Origin: Sphingomonas ginkgonis
GTDB taxonomy: Bacteria; Pseudomonadota; Alphaproteobacteria; Sphingomonadales; Sphingomonadaceae
Direction: 5' to 3'
DNA: 64,000 nt
Assembly: GCF_003970925.1 (NCBI RefSeq)
Contig: NZ_RWJF01000001.1
Location: forward strand, 1,668,501-1,732,500
Below, piece by piece: positions 46,701-55,189 of the stretch (the first letter of the stretch is position 1; each line of letters begins with the position of its first letter). The notes under the pieces were generated by a model. It was not told the origin of the DNA, did no database searches, and worked only from the letters and a program-made list of their open reading frames with translations. The position numbers and the translations under genes are program-made.

Positions 46701-47140
46701 CCGAGACCGCGAAGGTCGAGCAGGTTGAGGCCGGCGATGCCGATGCCCAGGCCCGGGTTCTGCTGCGCGAAGGTGCTGCGCAGCTGCGGCAGGTCGTTGA
46801 GCGCGTCGCCTATGTTGGTCTGGCCGCGCTGGAACACCTGCTCACCCGCGATCGAGGTGACCGGGATCGGCGATTCGAGGTTGGGACGACGGATGCGCGA
46901 GCCGGTTACGGTGATCGACTGGTCGGAGCGCGAGGCGGTGCCCTCGTCGGCCTTGGTGACCGGGATTACGTCCGCGGGATTGGTCGAGTTGGTGGTGTCG
47001 CTGGGACCGGCCGGTGGGGCCGGCGGAGCCGGAACCGGCTGGACCGCCGCAGCGGCGCCCGATGCGAAAAGGAGCAGTGCACCCGTCTGCAGCGCGGTCG
47101 CGCTGAGGATTGTACGATATTTCACTTGAAGCCCACCCAT
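43775..47140 (-). CDS. TonB-dependent receptor, intact
   Basis: 1121 aa. The N-terminus (MGGLQVKYRTILSATALQ, then TGALLLFASGAAAA) is a signal peptide; an alanine/proline-rich linker follows. The plug has SITVTGSRIRRPNL, LLDLRGLGTARTLVLVNGRRHV and VDIVTGSNSAVYGSDAIAGVVNFVLKRDYNG. The barrel continues to the C-terminal NFYLGAKVRF, whose terminal aromatic residue is typical for outer-membrane insertion. Sphingomonad receptors of this type import complex substrates; the ligand is unknown. The ATG at 47140 is preferred, but ribosome-binding sequences are weak, and a GTG at 47123 is possible. The upstream 390 bases are the likely promoter. Confidence 0.93.
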   Translation of the reverse strand: MGGLQVKYRTILSATALQTGALLLFASGAAAAVQPVPAPPAPPAGPSDTTNSTNPADVIPVTKADEGTASRSDQSITVTGSRIRRPNLESPIPVTSIAGEQVFQRGQTNIGDALNDLPQLRSTFAQQNPGLGIGIAGLNLLDLRGLGTARTLVLVNGRRHVAADILNNAVSPDVNTIPNDLVERVDIVTGSNSAVYGSDAIAGVVNFVLKRDYNGLQLRGQGALAGANFGGNYYTSALFGKNFADGRGNITLHGEYSDQKRIFGSEIPWFRRVDGLGVIDVDTAGLPNGSDGFPDRTLVRDIRQTSISYLGLVPITQSAANPRCGTGLAATNGPSGTTGGLPYNCTYLFTPDGRLVQQTGTRYSTGIIGGILGGNGTTGREGQQLSVLPSLNRVNFNMLAHYTVSDAFEPFIEAKWNRVNALGNNAGPSFIQGTFGQFDIRERVRLDNPFLNPADRTTIANAILASGCNTSLTAACSATRTTLSGQGIGGALNAADITAINAGTYRFVDARTLLDAGIRDEKFRRDTYRIVLGARGTFNNDWHYELSGNYGKFKQDTTTYGYLDRQRFLLSLDSGRNPATGQIQCRSQYDPASATAFTRGLSPDQIAQEQAKLAADIAACTPYNPFGAGNNAAAVNYFSYNAHTKASLTQLDFLGTLSGDSSQLFELPGGPIGFSIGAEYRRERARYKDDPFVETGLTNAVVIGEFDPPTFAVKEAFGEINVPILKDRPFFHDLSLNGAGRVSDYKGAVGTVYTYNYGAEYAPVRDLRFRGNYGKAVRAPNVSETGFPVVPNFAPGFVDPCSSTQIGSNPNRQANCSADLGNLLAGIPNVTRSLPILSGSNPNLKPEVSHSLTLGGVLTPRFIPGFSLSVDYYNIKVKNVIVSLSAQAIVNGCYDAASLDNPFCPLFQRFRGAGTGPLGELPGEVLGNTLLSAGQNFAKRVRRGIDFNANYRKQLTSNIGLDTSVIYVHGLQSSNFQDPSRPAFEDRLLSELGDPKDEVRFDADLKVGKVTFGYRMHYIGSMFVTAYEDVNPLASACTPNGCPPNNADYADIVKYPAITYHDLRFSVDLGQTYKASNVQVYGGVDNVFDRHPPLGSTGTGSGSAIYDIRGRNFYLGAKVRF

Positions 47141-47530
47141 GGAGTTCTTTGGAGGTGGGCTGATTTCCCGAGACGCGCACGAACCGCAATGGATTGAACA
47201 ACTTCGACGGGATTTTGGACCCCGCTGTAACATTATTATCACGTAAGTTGTTGCTCGATAAACAAGCATAAACAGCCCGCTTCATTAACATGGAGCGAGA
47301 GCCGTTTTTTAGGCTGGTGAAGTGACCCGCCGGCCGGCGGGCGATTCCCTGGCGGCTCCTCTGCTGTAAGCTGTGCGTAAGTGTCAAGCCGTGTCGCCGT
47401 TGCGCTCGTCATGGCCGGGCCACCGCCTCGCGGCGTTGCACCGCGGCCACGACAATGGCCGCTCTTTTCGCTTCAACCCGGCGCCGCTTGCCTTCTATGA
47501 CAGTGACATGAGGCGGGGGACCGGCTGGTC
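47141..47530. other. Intergenic region between divergent receptor and divL genes
   Basis: I see no gene here. The AT-richer stretch around 47221-47300 (CATTATTATCACGTAAG, then ATAAACAAGCATAAACAG) is the likely promoter area of the receptor. A perfect 16-bp GC palindrome lies at 47326-47341, with 8-bp arm CCCGCCGG. The right part is GC-rich and leads into divL. Confidence 0.5.
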
Positions 47531-49867
47531 ATGATGTGGGTGATTGGAGGGGTGGCGGCCGTGTGGGTTGCCGTCGCGGTCGCCCTGTCGGTGCGGGCGG
47601 CGGCGCAGCTGCGGCGGGCGAACCGGCTGATCGCCACGCTGCGCTCGCTCGGCGCGGTGCTCGCCGCGGCGCCCGTCCGCCCGGTCGAGGTCGGCCGTGA
47701 CGGCGCGATCCGGCTCGAGCCGCGGCTTGCCGCCGAACTCGGGCTCGACGGGTCTGGCGTGGCCCGCCTCTCCGACCTGTCGCAGGGTGAATGCGGAATC
47801 GAGGCGGAGGACCTCGCCGCGCTGGCCGACGACGTCGCCGCGAGCGCGCTCAGCGGGGGGCGCTTCGAGCGCACCGTCCGCCTTGCCGGCTCGCGCCGGG
47901 TCATGGACGTCCGTGGCGCGCCCGCACCGTCCCCGGCCGAGCCGGGCACGCTCCTCCTCTGGCTGGGCGACGCGACCAGCGCCGAAAGCGAGAAACTCGC
48001 GCTCGGGGCCCGGCTGCGCCAGACCGAGGCGGCGCTGGAAAGCCTCACCCACCTGATCGAGAGCGCGCCGTTCCCGATGTGGTATCGCGCCGCCGACCTC
48101 CGCCTCGGCCTCGTCAACAGCGCCTATGTCGCGGCGGTCGAGGGGCGCGACGCCGCGGACGTCATCCAGCGCGGCGCGGAGCTCATCGATTCGCCCGACG
48201 ACGACAGCCCGCGCGCGGCGGCCAAGGCGGCGCTCGAGCATCGCCACAGCTTCACCCGCAGCCAGCCGGCGACGATCGGCGGCGAGCGGCGGATGATGAA
48301 GGTGGTCGACGTGCCGCTGCCGACCGGCGCGGTGGCCGGCTTCGCGATCGACATCCAGGACCTGGAGGACGCCCGCTTCGAGCTTGGCCGCCACATCGAA
48401 TCGCAGCGCGAACTGGCCGACCGGCTGACCGCCGGCGTCGCCCAGTTCGAGGCCGACCGGACCCTGTCCTTCTTCAACCAGCCGTTCGCGATCATGGCGC
48501 GGATCGAGCCCGAGTGGCTCAACGACGCGCCCGAGTTCGACCGCGTGCTGGAGCGGATGCGCGAGAGCAACCGGCTGCCCGAGACCCGCGACTTCCCTTT
48601 GTGGAAGGGCGAACGGCGAGCCTGGTTCACCGCGACCGAGGAAGCGTTGGAGGAGGAATGGATCCTCGCCAACGGCGACCATATCCGTGTCGTCGGCCAG
48701 CCGCTGCCCGACGGCGGACTTCGGCTCATACTCGAGGACCGCACCGAGCAGGTCCGGCTGGCGTCGGCGCGCGACACGCTGCTGCGGGTCCGCACCGCGA
48801 CCTTCGACAATCTGTTCGAGGCGATCAGCGTGTTCGCGGCGGACGGGCGGCTCTATCTCTGGAACAACCGCTTTGGCAGCGTGTGGGACCTCGATGAAAG
48901 CTGGCTCGCCGAGCATCCGCGGGTCGACGAGCTGGTGCCCGCCATGGCACGCCGGCTGGTCAACCCGACCGCGGCGGCGCAGCTGCGCGAGCTGATCCGT
49001 GCCGCGACGACCGAGCGGCGCCAGGGCGGCGGACGGATCAACATGGCCGACGGGCGCAACTTCGACTTCGCCGCGGTCCCGCTGCCGGACGGCAACGCGC
49101 TGCTGACGATGATCGACGTGACCGACAGCGCGCGGATCGAGAGCGCGCTGCGCGAGCGGGCGACCGCGCTGGAGCAGGCGGACCGGGTTAAGACCGACTT
49201 CGTCGCCAACATGAGCTACGAGCTGCGCACCCCGCTGACCTCGATCGGCGGCTTCGCCGAGATGCTGGCGGGCGGCTATGCGGGCGGGCTGACGCCGGCG
49301 GCGGCCGATTATGTCCATGCCATCCTCGAGGCGGTGGCGCGGCTGTCGCGGCTGATCGACGACGTGCTCGACCTGACCCAGGGCGACCGCCACGGGGTCG
49401 CGCTCGAACGCGACCGGATCGACCTCGGCGGGCTGTGCCGGATGGTCGCGGAGGGGCTGCAGTCCGGCGCGACCGCGCGCCAGCTCAGCTTCAAGACGAT
49501 CATCCAGCCGAGCGCCGGGGCGGTGATCGGCGATAGCCGCCGGCTGCGCGAGGTGTTCGAGCATGTGCTCGGCAACGCGATCACCTACACCGACGAGGGC
49601 GGCAGCGTGACGTTCGAGGCTGCCGGCAACGACCATGAGGCGATCGTCACCATCGTCGACAACGGCCCGGGCATCGCGCCGGAGGACCAGAAGCGGGTAT
49701 TCGACCGCTTCACCCGGATCGGCGGCACCCATGGCGAGGCGGCGCTCGGGCTCGGGCTGCCGCTGACCCGCCAGTTCATCGAGGCGCACGGCGGCGGGGT
49801 CGAACTGGTGTCCGCGCCGGGGCAGGGAACGGCGGTGACGCTGACCATCCCGCGCGGGCGGCGATGA
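47531..49867 (+). CDS. divL: DivL-type sensor kinase with tyrosine at the phospho-acceptor site
   Basis: 778 aa. One membrane helix at about residues 4-22, then several PAS-like modules (one beginning SLTHLIESAPFPMWYRAADLRLG). The H-box reads FVANMSYELRTPLTS: the acceptor position is Tyr563 instead of His. This is the hallmark of Caulobacter DivL. The ATPase domain is kept (HVLGNAITYTDEGG, IVDNGPGIAPEDQ, GLGLPLTRQFIEAHGG). In Caulobacter DivL binds CckA and DivK~P and controls the CtrA phosphorelay; CckA is encoded at 15765. The gene order divL-tsaE is conserved in alphaproteobacteria. Four-base ATGA overlap with tsaE. Confidence 0.93.
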   Translation: MMWVIGGVAAVWVAVAVALSVRAAAQLRRANRLIATLRSLGAVLAAAPVRPVEVGRDGAIRLEPRLAAELGLDGSGVARLSDLSQGECGIEAEDLAALADDVAASALSGGRFERTVRLAGSRRVMDVRGAPAPSPAEPGTLLLWLGDATSAESEKLALGARLRQTEAALESLTHLIESAPFPMWYRAADLRLGLVNSAYVAAVEGRDAADVIQRGAELIDSPDDDSPRAAAKAALEHRHSFTRSQPATIGGERRMMKVVDVPLPTGAVAGFAIDIQDLEDARFELGRHIESQRELADRLTAGVAQFEADRTLSFFNQPFAIMARIEPEWLNDAPEFDRVLERMRESNRLPETRDFPLWKGERRAWFTATEEALEEEWILANGDHIRVVGQPLPDGGLRLILEDRTEQVRLASARDTLLRVRTATFDNLFEAISVFAADGRLYLWNNRFGSVWDLDESWLAEHPRVDELVPAMARRLVNPTAAAQLRELIRAATTERRQGGGRINMADGRNFDFAAVPLPDGNALLTMIDVTDSARIESALRERATALEQADRVKTDFVANMSYELRTPLTSIGGFAEMLAGGYAGGLTPAAADYVHAILEAVARLSRLIDDVLDLTQGDRHGVALERDRIDLGGLCRMVAEGLQSGATARQLSFKTIIQPSAGAVIGDSRRLREVFEHVLGNAITYTDEGGSVTFEAAGNDHEAIVTIVDNGPGIAPEDQKRVFDRFTRIGGTHGEAALGLGLPLTRQFIEAHGGGVELVSAPGQGTAVTLTIPRGRR

Positions 49868-50301
49868 TCCTCGCCGACGAGGCGGCCACGGCCGCGCTGG
49901 GGCGCGCCATCGCCGGGCTGCTCCGGCCGGGTGACGTGGTCGCGCTGGAAGGCCCGCTCGGGGTCGGCAAGACGGCGCTGGCGCGGGCGATCCTGGCCGG
50001 CGCCGGGCACGACGGGGAGGTGCCGAGCCCAACCTTCGCGATCGTCCAGCCCTACGAGCATCTGCCGCTGCCGATCTGGCACGCCGACCTCTACCGGCTG
50101 GAAGATCCGGACGAGCTGGAGGAGCTGGGGCTCGACTCCGCGCTGGAGGACGGGGCGCTGCTGGTCGAGTGGCCGTCGCGCGCGGGAAGCGGTGCGTGGC
50201 GGCAAGCGCTCCGCCTGTCGCTCGCCTTCGGCGAGGGCGGCGCCCGGCGCTTGACAGCCGAACCGCCTGCGTCATGGGAGGACCGATGGCCGCCCCGATG
50301 A
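49864..50301 (+). CDS. tsaE: tRNA t6A biosynthesis ATPase TsaE
   Basis: 145 aa. With TsaB, TsaC and TsaD it makes N6-threonylcarbamoyladenosine at position 37 of ANN-decoding tRNAs; TsaE is the ATPase. The P-loop is ALEGPLGVGKTALARA, followed by VPSPTFAIVQPYE, HADLYRL and LVEWPSR, all characteristic. It overlaps the divL stop (ATGA) and its own 3' end overlaps the amgK start by 16 bases, so it is translated within an operon. Confidence 0.95.
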   Translation: MILADEAATAALGRAIAGLLRPGDVVALEGPLGVGKTALARAILAGAGHDGEVPSPTFAIVQPYEHLPLPIWHADLYRLEDPDELEELGLDSALEDGALLVEWPSRAGSGAWRQALRLSLAFGEGGARRLTAEPPASWEDRWPPR

Positions 50302-51287
50302 GTCCGCCCGAAGGGGCGCATGCGTTCCTGTCCGCGAACGGCTGGCACGACGCCAAGATCGAGCCGCTGGCGGGCGACGCCAGCTTCCGCCGCTACTTCC
50401 GCGTGTTCCGCGAGGGCGAGCAGGCGGTGCTGATGGACGCGCCGCCGCCGCACGAGGACCCGCGCCCGTTCGTCGCGGTGGCCGACTGGCTGAGCGGAGT
50501 GGGGCTGACCCCGCCGGCGATCCTCGCCCGCGACCTCGAGCAAGGAATGCTGCTGCTGTCCGATCTCGGCGACGTCCGGCTGCGCGAGACGCTCGACGAG
50601 GCGCCGCACCGCGAGGCGGAGCTCTACGCGGCGGCGACCGACGTGCTGGTCCATCTCCACGCGCATCCGCCGATGGCTGGCCTCAGGCCGCACGGGCTCG
50701 AGCAGTGGCTCGAAGAGCTGAGGCTGTTCCCCGACTGGTACGGCCCCGCCGTTGGGCTCGAGCTCGACCCCGACACCTATCGCGCCGCGTGGGAGGCGGT
50801 CCTTGCGCCGGTCGCCGGCGACGGGCTCGGCCCGGTCACGGTGCTGCGCGACTATCATGCCGAGAACATCATGCTGGTCGGCGGGCACGAGGGGGTTCGC
50901 CACCTCGGGCTGCTCGACTTCCAGGACGCGCTCGCCGGGCACCCGGCGTATGACCTCGCCTCGGTATTGGAGGATGCGCGGCGCGACGTCTCGCCGGACA
51001 TCGAGCGGGCGATGATCGACCGCTACGTCGAGGCGACCGGCGCCAACGGGCGGTTCGAGCATGCATACTGGGCACTCGCCGCGCAGCGCAACACGCGGAT
51101 CCTCGGCGTCTTCTGCCGGCTGTGGAAGCGCGACGGAAAGCCCGGCTACCGACGCTTCCAGCCGCGCATGTGGGGACTGCTAGAACGCGACCTCGCGAAG
51201 CCCGGGCTGGAGCCGGTGCGCGACTGGTTCGACGCGCATGTCGACCCGGTCCACCGCGCCGCGGCGTGGGCGGAGGTGGCGGCATGA
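50286..51287 (+). CDS. amgK: Anomeric MurNAc/GlcNAc kinase (AmgK-like phosphotransferase)
   Basis: 333 aa, aminoglycoside-phosphotransferase fold. EPLAGDASFRRYFRVF starts the N-lobe; the catalytic loop is VTVLRDYHAENIMLVG (Asp, His, Asn) with metal-binding LLDFQDALAGHPAYDLASVLEDARRDV. It is immediately followed by a MurU-like nucleotidyltransferase, the pair found in the Pseudomonas salvage pathway that phosphorylates free MurNAc at C1 and makes UDP-MurNAc while bypassing MurA. The ATG at 50286 has GGGAGG in front; upstream ATG at 50274 is an alternative. The stop overlaps murU (ATGA). Confidence 0.9.
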   Translation: MAAPMSPPEGAHAFLSANGWHDAKIEPLAGDASFRRYFRVFREGEQAVLMDAPPPHEDPRPFVAVADWLSGVGLTPPAILARDLEQGMLLLSDLGDVRLRETLDEAPHREAELYAAATDVLVHLHAHPPMAGLRPHGLEQWLEELRLFPDWYGPAVGLELDPDTYRAAWEAVLAPVAGDGLGPVTVLRDYHAENIMLVGGHEGVRHLGLLDFQDALAGHPAYDLASVLEDARRDVSPDIERAMIDRYVEATGANGRFEHAYWALAAQRNTRILGVFCRLWKRDGKPGYRRFQPRMWGLLERDLAKPGLEPVRDWFDAHVDPVHRAAAWAEVAA

Positions 51288-52042
51288 GCCAGACCCGCAC
51301 ACTTTCGCTCCGTCCCGAGGTCAAGGCGGCGGTGCCGCGGACCGCGATGGTGATGGCTGCCGGGCTCGGCAAGCGGATGCGGCCGCTGACCGCGACCCGC
51401 CCCAAGCCGCTGGTCGAGCTCGCCGGGCAAGCGCTGCTCGACCATGTCCTCGACCGGCTGCGGGCGGCGGGGATCGCCAAGGTGGTGGTCAACGTCCATT
51501 ATCTCGCCGACAGCCTCGAGGCGCACCTCAAGGCGCGGTCGGGCGGGCTGGAGGTGCAGGTCAGCGACGAGCGCGAGCTGCTGCTGGAAACCGGTGGCGG
51601 GCTGGTCAAGGCGCTGCCGATGATCGACGAGGATCCCTTCTTCGCGATCAACAGCGACAATTTCTGGGTGGACGGGCCGACCGACACGCTGAAGCTGCTC
51701 GCCAGCCACTGGGACGGGGCGCGGATGGACGCGCTGCTCCTGCTGGTGCCGCAGGCGCGGGCCGGCAACCATTCGGGGCTGGGCGACTTCCACATGGACT
51801 GCGAGGGACGGCTCCGGCGGCGGACCCGGAGCAAGGTCGCGCCGTTCGTCTATACCGGGATCCAGATTGTCTCGAGGCGGCTGCTGCGCGACGCGCCGGA
51901 CGGGCCGTTCAGCACCAACATCCTGTGGGACCGGGCGATCGACGAGGGGCGCTGCTTCGGCGCGGTCCACCAAGGACTGTGGTTCGACGTCGGCACGCCC
52001 GGTGCGATCAAGGCGACCGAGCAGGCGCTCGACCTTGCCTGA
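51284..52042 (+). CDS. murU: MurU-like nucleotidyltransferase
   Basis: 252 aa. It carries the sugar nucleotidyltransferase signature MVMAAGLGKRMRPLTATRPKPLVELAG, then VVVNVHYLAD and FFAINSDNFW (metal-binding Asp). In the AmgK-MurU salvage route it converts MurNAc-1-phosphate and UTP to UDP-MurNAc. It is coupled to amgK by an ATGA overlap, and the addB start lies 8 bases before its end. The substrate assignment rests mainly on the conserved partnership with amgK; alternative sugars are possible. Confidence 0.9.
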   Translation: MSQTRTLSLRPEVKAAVPRTAMVMAAGLGKRMRPLTATRPKPLVELAGQALLDHVLDRLRAAGIAKVVVNVHYLADSLEAHLKARSGGLEVQVSDERELLLETGGGLVKALPMIDEDPFFAINSDNFWVDGPTDTLKLLASHWDGARMDALLLLVPQARAGNHSGLGDFHMDCEGRLRRRTRSKVAPFVYTGIQIVSRRLLRDAPDGPFSTNILWDRAIDEGRCFGAVHQGLWFDVGTPGAIKATEQALDLA

Positions 52043-54956
52043 GGCGGTCCGCCCCAGCGTCTTCACCATTCCCGGCCATCGCAGCTTCGCCGACGCGCTC
52101 GCGGCGGGGATCATCGCGCGCCACGGTCGCGACCCGCTGACCCTCGGCCGGGGGCGGCTGCTGCTCCCCAACAATCGCGCGGTGCGGACGGTGACCGGGG
52201 CGTTCGTCCGGGCGAGCGGCGGCGGGCTGGTGCTGCCGCGGCTGATCGCGATCGGCGATCCCGAACTCGACGACCGCATCGGCGGCGCGTTCGACCCGGC
52301 GGACCCGGGCGAGCCGGTCCCGCCCGCGATCGATCCGGGCGAGCGGCTGTTCGCGCTGGCAGCGCTGCTTCGGCGGCAGGGTGGGGCGGAGCTCACCGCG
52401 GCGGAGGCGCTGCGGCTGGCCGAGGACCTCGCCCGAACGCTCGACCAGCTGCTGATCGAGGAGATGCCGGCGGCGCGGCTGGCCGATGCGGTCGCCGAGG
52501 CACCCGAGCTGGCGCGGCACTGGCAGCTCTCGCTCGACCGGCTGCAAGCGCTGATCGAGCAATGGCCGGCCGAGCTGGCGCGGCGCGGGCGGATCGATCT
52601 CGCCGAGCGGCGCAACCGGCTGCTGCGGGCGACCGCGCAGCGGTGGCGCGACCGGCCGCCGGCGGGCTTCACCATCGCCGCGGGCGTGACGACCAGCGCA
52701 CCGGCGGTCGCGGCGCTGCTGGCGCGGGTGGCGCGGATGGAAGGCGGGGCGGTGGTGCTGCCGGCGCTCAGTCTCGCCGCGACCCTGCCCGACGAGGAAT
52801 GGGAGGCGCTCGGCCCCGACGAACAGGGGCGGGGCGAGGAGAGCCACCCGCAGTTCCACCTCAAGCGACTGCTCGAGCGGATCGGGGTCGCCCGCGACGA
52901 GGTCGTGGAATGGCGCGGGGCGGGGCGGGCGAGCGCGCCAGCGGTGCGCGGCCGGGCGATCGCCAATGCGATGACCGCGGCCGACTTTTCCGACAAGTGG
53001 GAGCGGCTGCCGCCCCCGGAACGGCGGCTGAGCGGCGTTCGCCATGCCGAGCTGGCCGACCCGGCGGCGGAGGCGCAGGCGATCGCCATCGCGCTGCGCG
53101 AGGCGCTGGAGGAGCCGGGCCGGACCGCGGCACTGGTCACCCCCGACCGGATGATCGCGGCGCGGGTCTCGGCGCTGCTCGGCCGCTGGGGGATCCAGGC
53201 TGACGACAGCGCGGGCCAGCCGCTCGCTCAGTCGCCGCCGGGAAGCCTGCTGCTGGCGATCGTCGCGGCGGCGGCGGAGCGTCTGGCGCCGGTGGCGCTG
53301 CTCGCGCTGCTCAAGCATCCGCTGGTGCAGGCCGGGGCGGACCGGCAGGAGTGGCTGGACGCGACCCGCCACCTCGACCTTGCGCTGCGCGGCCCGCGGC
53401 CGCCGGAGGGGCTCGACGGGCTGGATCGACACTGCGGCGAGAAGGCGGCCGAGCGCCGGCACCGCGAATGCGGGCGGGCGTGGCGCCAGCTACGGCCTCT
53501 CGTCGCCCGGGTCGCCGCGCTGCTGGCGGGCTCCACCACGCTTCAGCAGCTCGCCCGCGACCTGCGCGAAGTGGCCGGGGTGCTGGCCGGCGAGGCGGCA
53601 TGGAGCGGACCGGCGGGTCGCGCCGCGGCCGAGCTGCTCGGAGAAATCGAGGAGGGCGAGGGGAGCGCCGCGCTGTGGCTCGACCCTGCCGACGCGCTGC
53701 CGATCCTCCGCCAGCTGCTCGATGCCCGCGCGGTGCGTCCGCCCTTCGGCGGTCATCCGCGGATCCAGATCCTCGGCCTGCTCGAGGCGCGGCAGGTGCA
53801 GGCCGACCTGATGATCCTCGCCGGGCTCAACGAGGGGACATGGCCGGCGCTGCCCCAGCCCGACCCCTGGCTGGCGCCGCGGATCCGGCGCACGCTCGGC
53901 CTCCCCGGGCTCGACTTTCGAGTGGGGCTCGCCGCGCACGACTTCGCCTCGGCGCTGGGCGCGCCCAAGGTGCTGCTGACCCGCGCCCGCCGCGATGCGA
54001 AGGGCCCGGCGGTCGCCTCGCGGCTGTGGCTGCGGCTGATGGCGATGACCGGCGGTCTCGCCCGCGATGTCCGGCTCGAGCGGCTGGCGAGCGCGATCGA
54101 CGCGCCGGCTGCGGTCAACCCGGTCGGGCGCCCGCGCCCGCGTCCGCCGGTCGAGGACCGGCCGCGGACGATCTACGTGACCGACGTCGACCGGCTTAAA
54201 GCCGACCCCTATGCCTTCTATGCCAAGGCGATGCTGCGCCTGCGCGCGCTCGACCCGGTCGATGCCGACCACACGGCGCAGTGGAAGGGCAGCGCGGTAC
54301 ACCAGGTGCTGGAGGAGTGGCTGCGCGACGACGATTGCGAGCCCGACACGCTGCTCGACCGCGCCCGGGCGCTGGTGGCTGGCGAGGCGATCCACCCGAT
54401 GCTGCGCGCGCTGTGGCAGCCACGGCTGCTGGAGGCGATCGACTGGATCGCGGGCGAGGAGCGAAGGAACCGGGCGGACGGTCGCCGGCCGGCGGCGGCG
54501 GAGATCGAGGGCGGCACCGAGCTCGCCGGGGTGACGCTCAAGGGCAAGGTCGACCGGCTCGACCGGCTGGCCGACGGGCGGGTCGCGATCATCGACTACA
54601 AGACCGGGCGGCCGCCGACCAGGAAGGCGATCGAGGAGGGCATGGCGCTGCAGCTCGGGTTGCTCGGGCTGATCGCCCGCGCCGGCGGGTTCCGAACGGT
54701 GGCCGGCGAGCCGGAAGCGCATGAATATTGGTCATTGGCGCGGGACCAGCGGACCCGCCGCTTTGGCTATCTCGCCAAGGCCGACGGCGGCGAGCCCGAA
54801 GCCTTCCTCGAGGCTGCCGAGCGCCACTTCACCGCGGCAGCCGCGCGCTGGCTGACCGGGGACGACGAGTTCACCGCCAAGCTCAATCCGGCCTATGCGC
54901 CGTGGGGCGACTATGACCAGCTGATGCGGTTGGAGGAGTGGTATGGGCGCGAATAG
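52035..54956 (+). CDS. addB: Double-strand break repair protein AddB
   Basis: 973 aa subunit of the AddAB helicase-nuclease, which resects DNA ends for RecA. The N-terminal part is helicase-like (LGRGRLLLPNNRAVR, LVTPDRMIAARV); the middle has ILGLLEARQVQADLMILAGLNEGTWP, a typical AddB signature; the C-terminal RecB-type nuclease has GTELAGVTLKGKVDRLDRLADGRVAIIDYKTGRPP with the catalytic Asp854 and Lys856. The only start with correct length is the TTG at 52035, inside murU. Coupled expression is implied. addA follows on the same strand, with a small convergent gene between. Confidence 0.93.
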   Translation: MPEAVRPSVFTIPGHRSFADALAAGIIARHGRDPLTLGRGRLLLPNNRAVRTVTGAFVRASGGGLVLPRLIAIGDPELDDRIGGAFDPADPGEPVPPAIDPGERLFALAALLRRQGGAELTAAEALRLAEDLARTLDQLLIEEMPAARLADAVAEAPELARHWQLSLDRLQALIEQWPAELARRGRIDLAERRNRLLRATAQRWRDRPPAGFTIAAGVTTSAPAVAALLARVARMEGGAVVLPALSLAATLPDEEWEALGPDEQGRGEESHPQFHLKRLLERIGVARDEVVEWRGAGRASAPAVRGRAIANAMTAADFSDKWERLPPPERRLSGVRHAELADPAAEAQAIAIALREALEEPGRTAALVTPDRMIAARVSALLGRWGIQADDSAGQPLAQSPPGSLLLAIVAAAAERLAPVALLALLKHPLVQAGADRQEWLDATRHLDLALRGPRPPEGLDGLDRHCGEKAAERRHRECGRAWRQLRPLVARVAALLAGSTTLQQLARDLREVAGVLAGEAAWSGPAGRAAAELLGEIEEGEGSAALWLDPADALPILRQLLDARAVRPPFGGHPRIQILGLLEARQVQADLMILAGLNEGTWPALPQPDPWLAPRIRRTLGLPGLDFRVGLAAHDFASALGAPKVLLTRARRDAKGPAVASRLWLRLMAMTGGLARDVRLERLASAIDAPAAVNPVGRPRPRPPVEDRPRTIYVTDVDRLKADPYAFYAKAMLRLRALDPVDADHTAQWKGSAVHQVLEEWLRDDDCEPDTLLDRARALVAGEAIHPMLRALWQPRLLEAIDWIAGEERRNRADGRRPAAAEIEGGTELAGVTLKGKVDRLDRLADGRVAIIDYKTGRPPTRKAIEEGMALQLGLLGLIARAGGFRTVAGEPEAHEYWSLARDQRTRRFGYLAKADGGEPEAFLEAAERHFTAAAARWLTGDDEFTAKLNPAYAPWGDYDQLMRLEEWYGRE

Positions 54957-54962
54957 GGGCGC

Positions 54963-55115
54963 TCAGCCCTTCTTGCGCCCCTTGCCGCCCCTGGTGGTCG
55001 AGCGCGCGTAGAGCAGCGCGGCGACGATCGCCGCCGAGCCGATCCCGATCGCGACGCCGGCCTTGAACGGCCCATGGTCCTTCTTCGTCTCGTTGTTGTC
55101 CTGGTCGTCGGCCAT
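54963..55115 (-). CDS. 50-aa membrane protein between addB and addA
   Basis: MADDQDNNETKKDHGPFKAG, then a hydrophobic segment VAIGIGSAAIVAALLY (about residues 21-36) and a basic tail ending KGRKKG. The ATG at 55115 has AGGA seven bases upstream. The gene runs opposite to addB and addA and fills the gap between them. Its acidic, asparagine-rich N-terminus, single membrane helix and Lys/Arg tail suggest a small inner-membrane protein with the tail inside. I recognise no family, but its composition looks coding and the layout is that of a genuine small gene. Confidence 0.7.
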   Translation of the reverse strand: MADDQDNNETKKDHGPFKAGVAIGIGSAAIVAALLYARSTTRGGKGRKKG

Positions 55116-55189
55116 GGTCGATCCTGATGGTTGATCCTGTTTAACCCTGCCATAGCGCCGGCCCGGACGGCTTGCTATCTCTCGCGGCG

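Noticed and set aside
43868..47197. Plus-strand open frame of 1109 codons opposite the second TonB receptor
   Set aside because: Shadow of the receptor, which has signal peptide, plug motif and C-terminal aromatic residue; the antisense product has no recognisable motif.
47326..47341. 16-bp GC palindrome as a terminator
   Set aside because: It lies upstream of both divergent genes and lacks a U-tract; it may be chance in GC-rich DNA.
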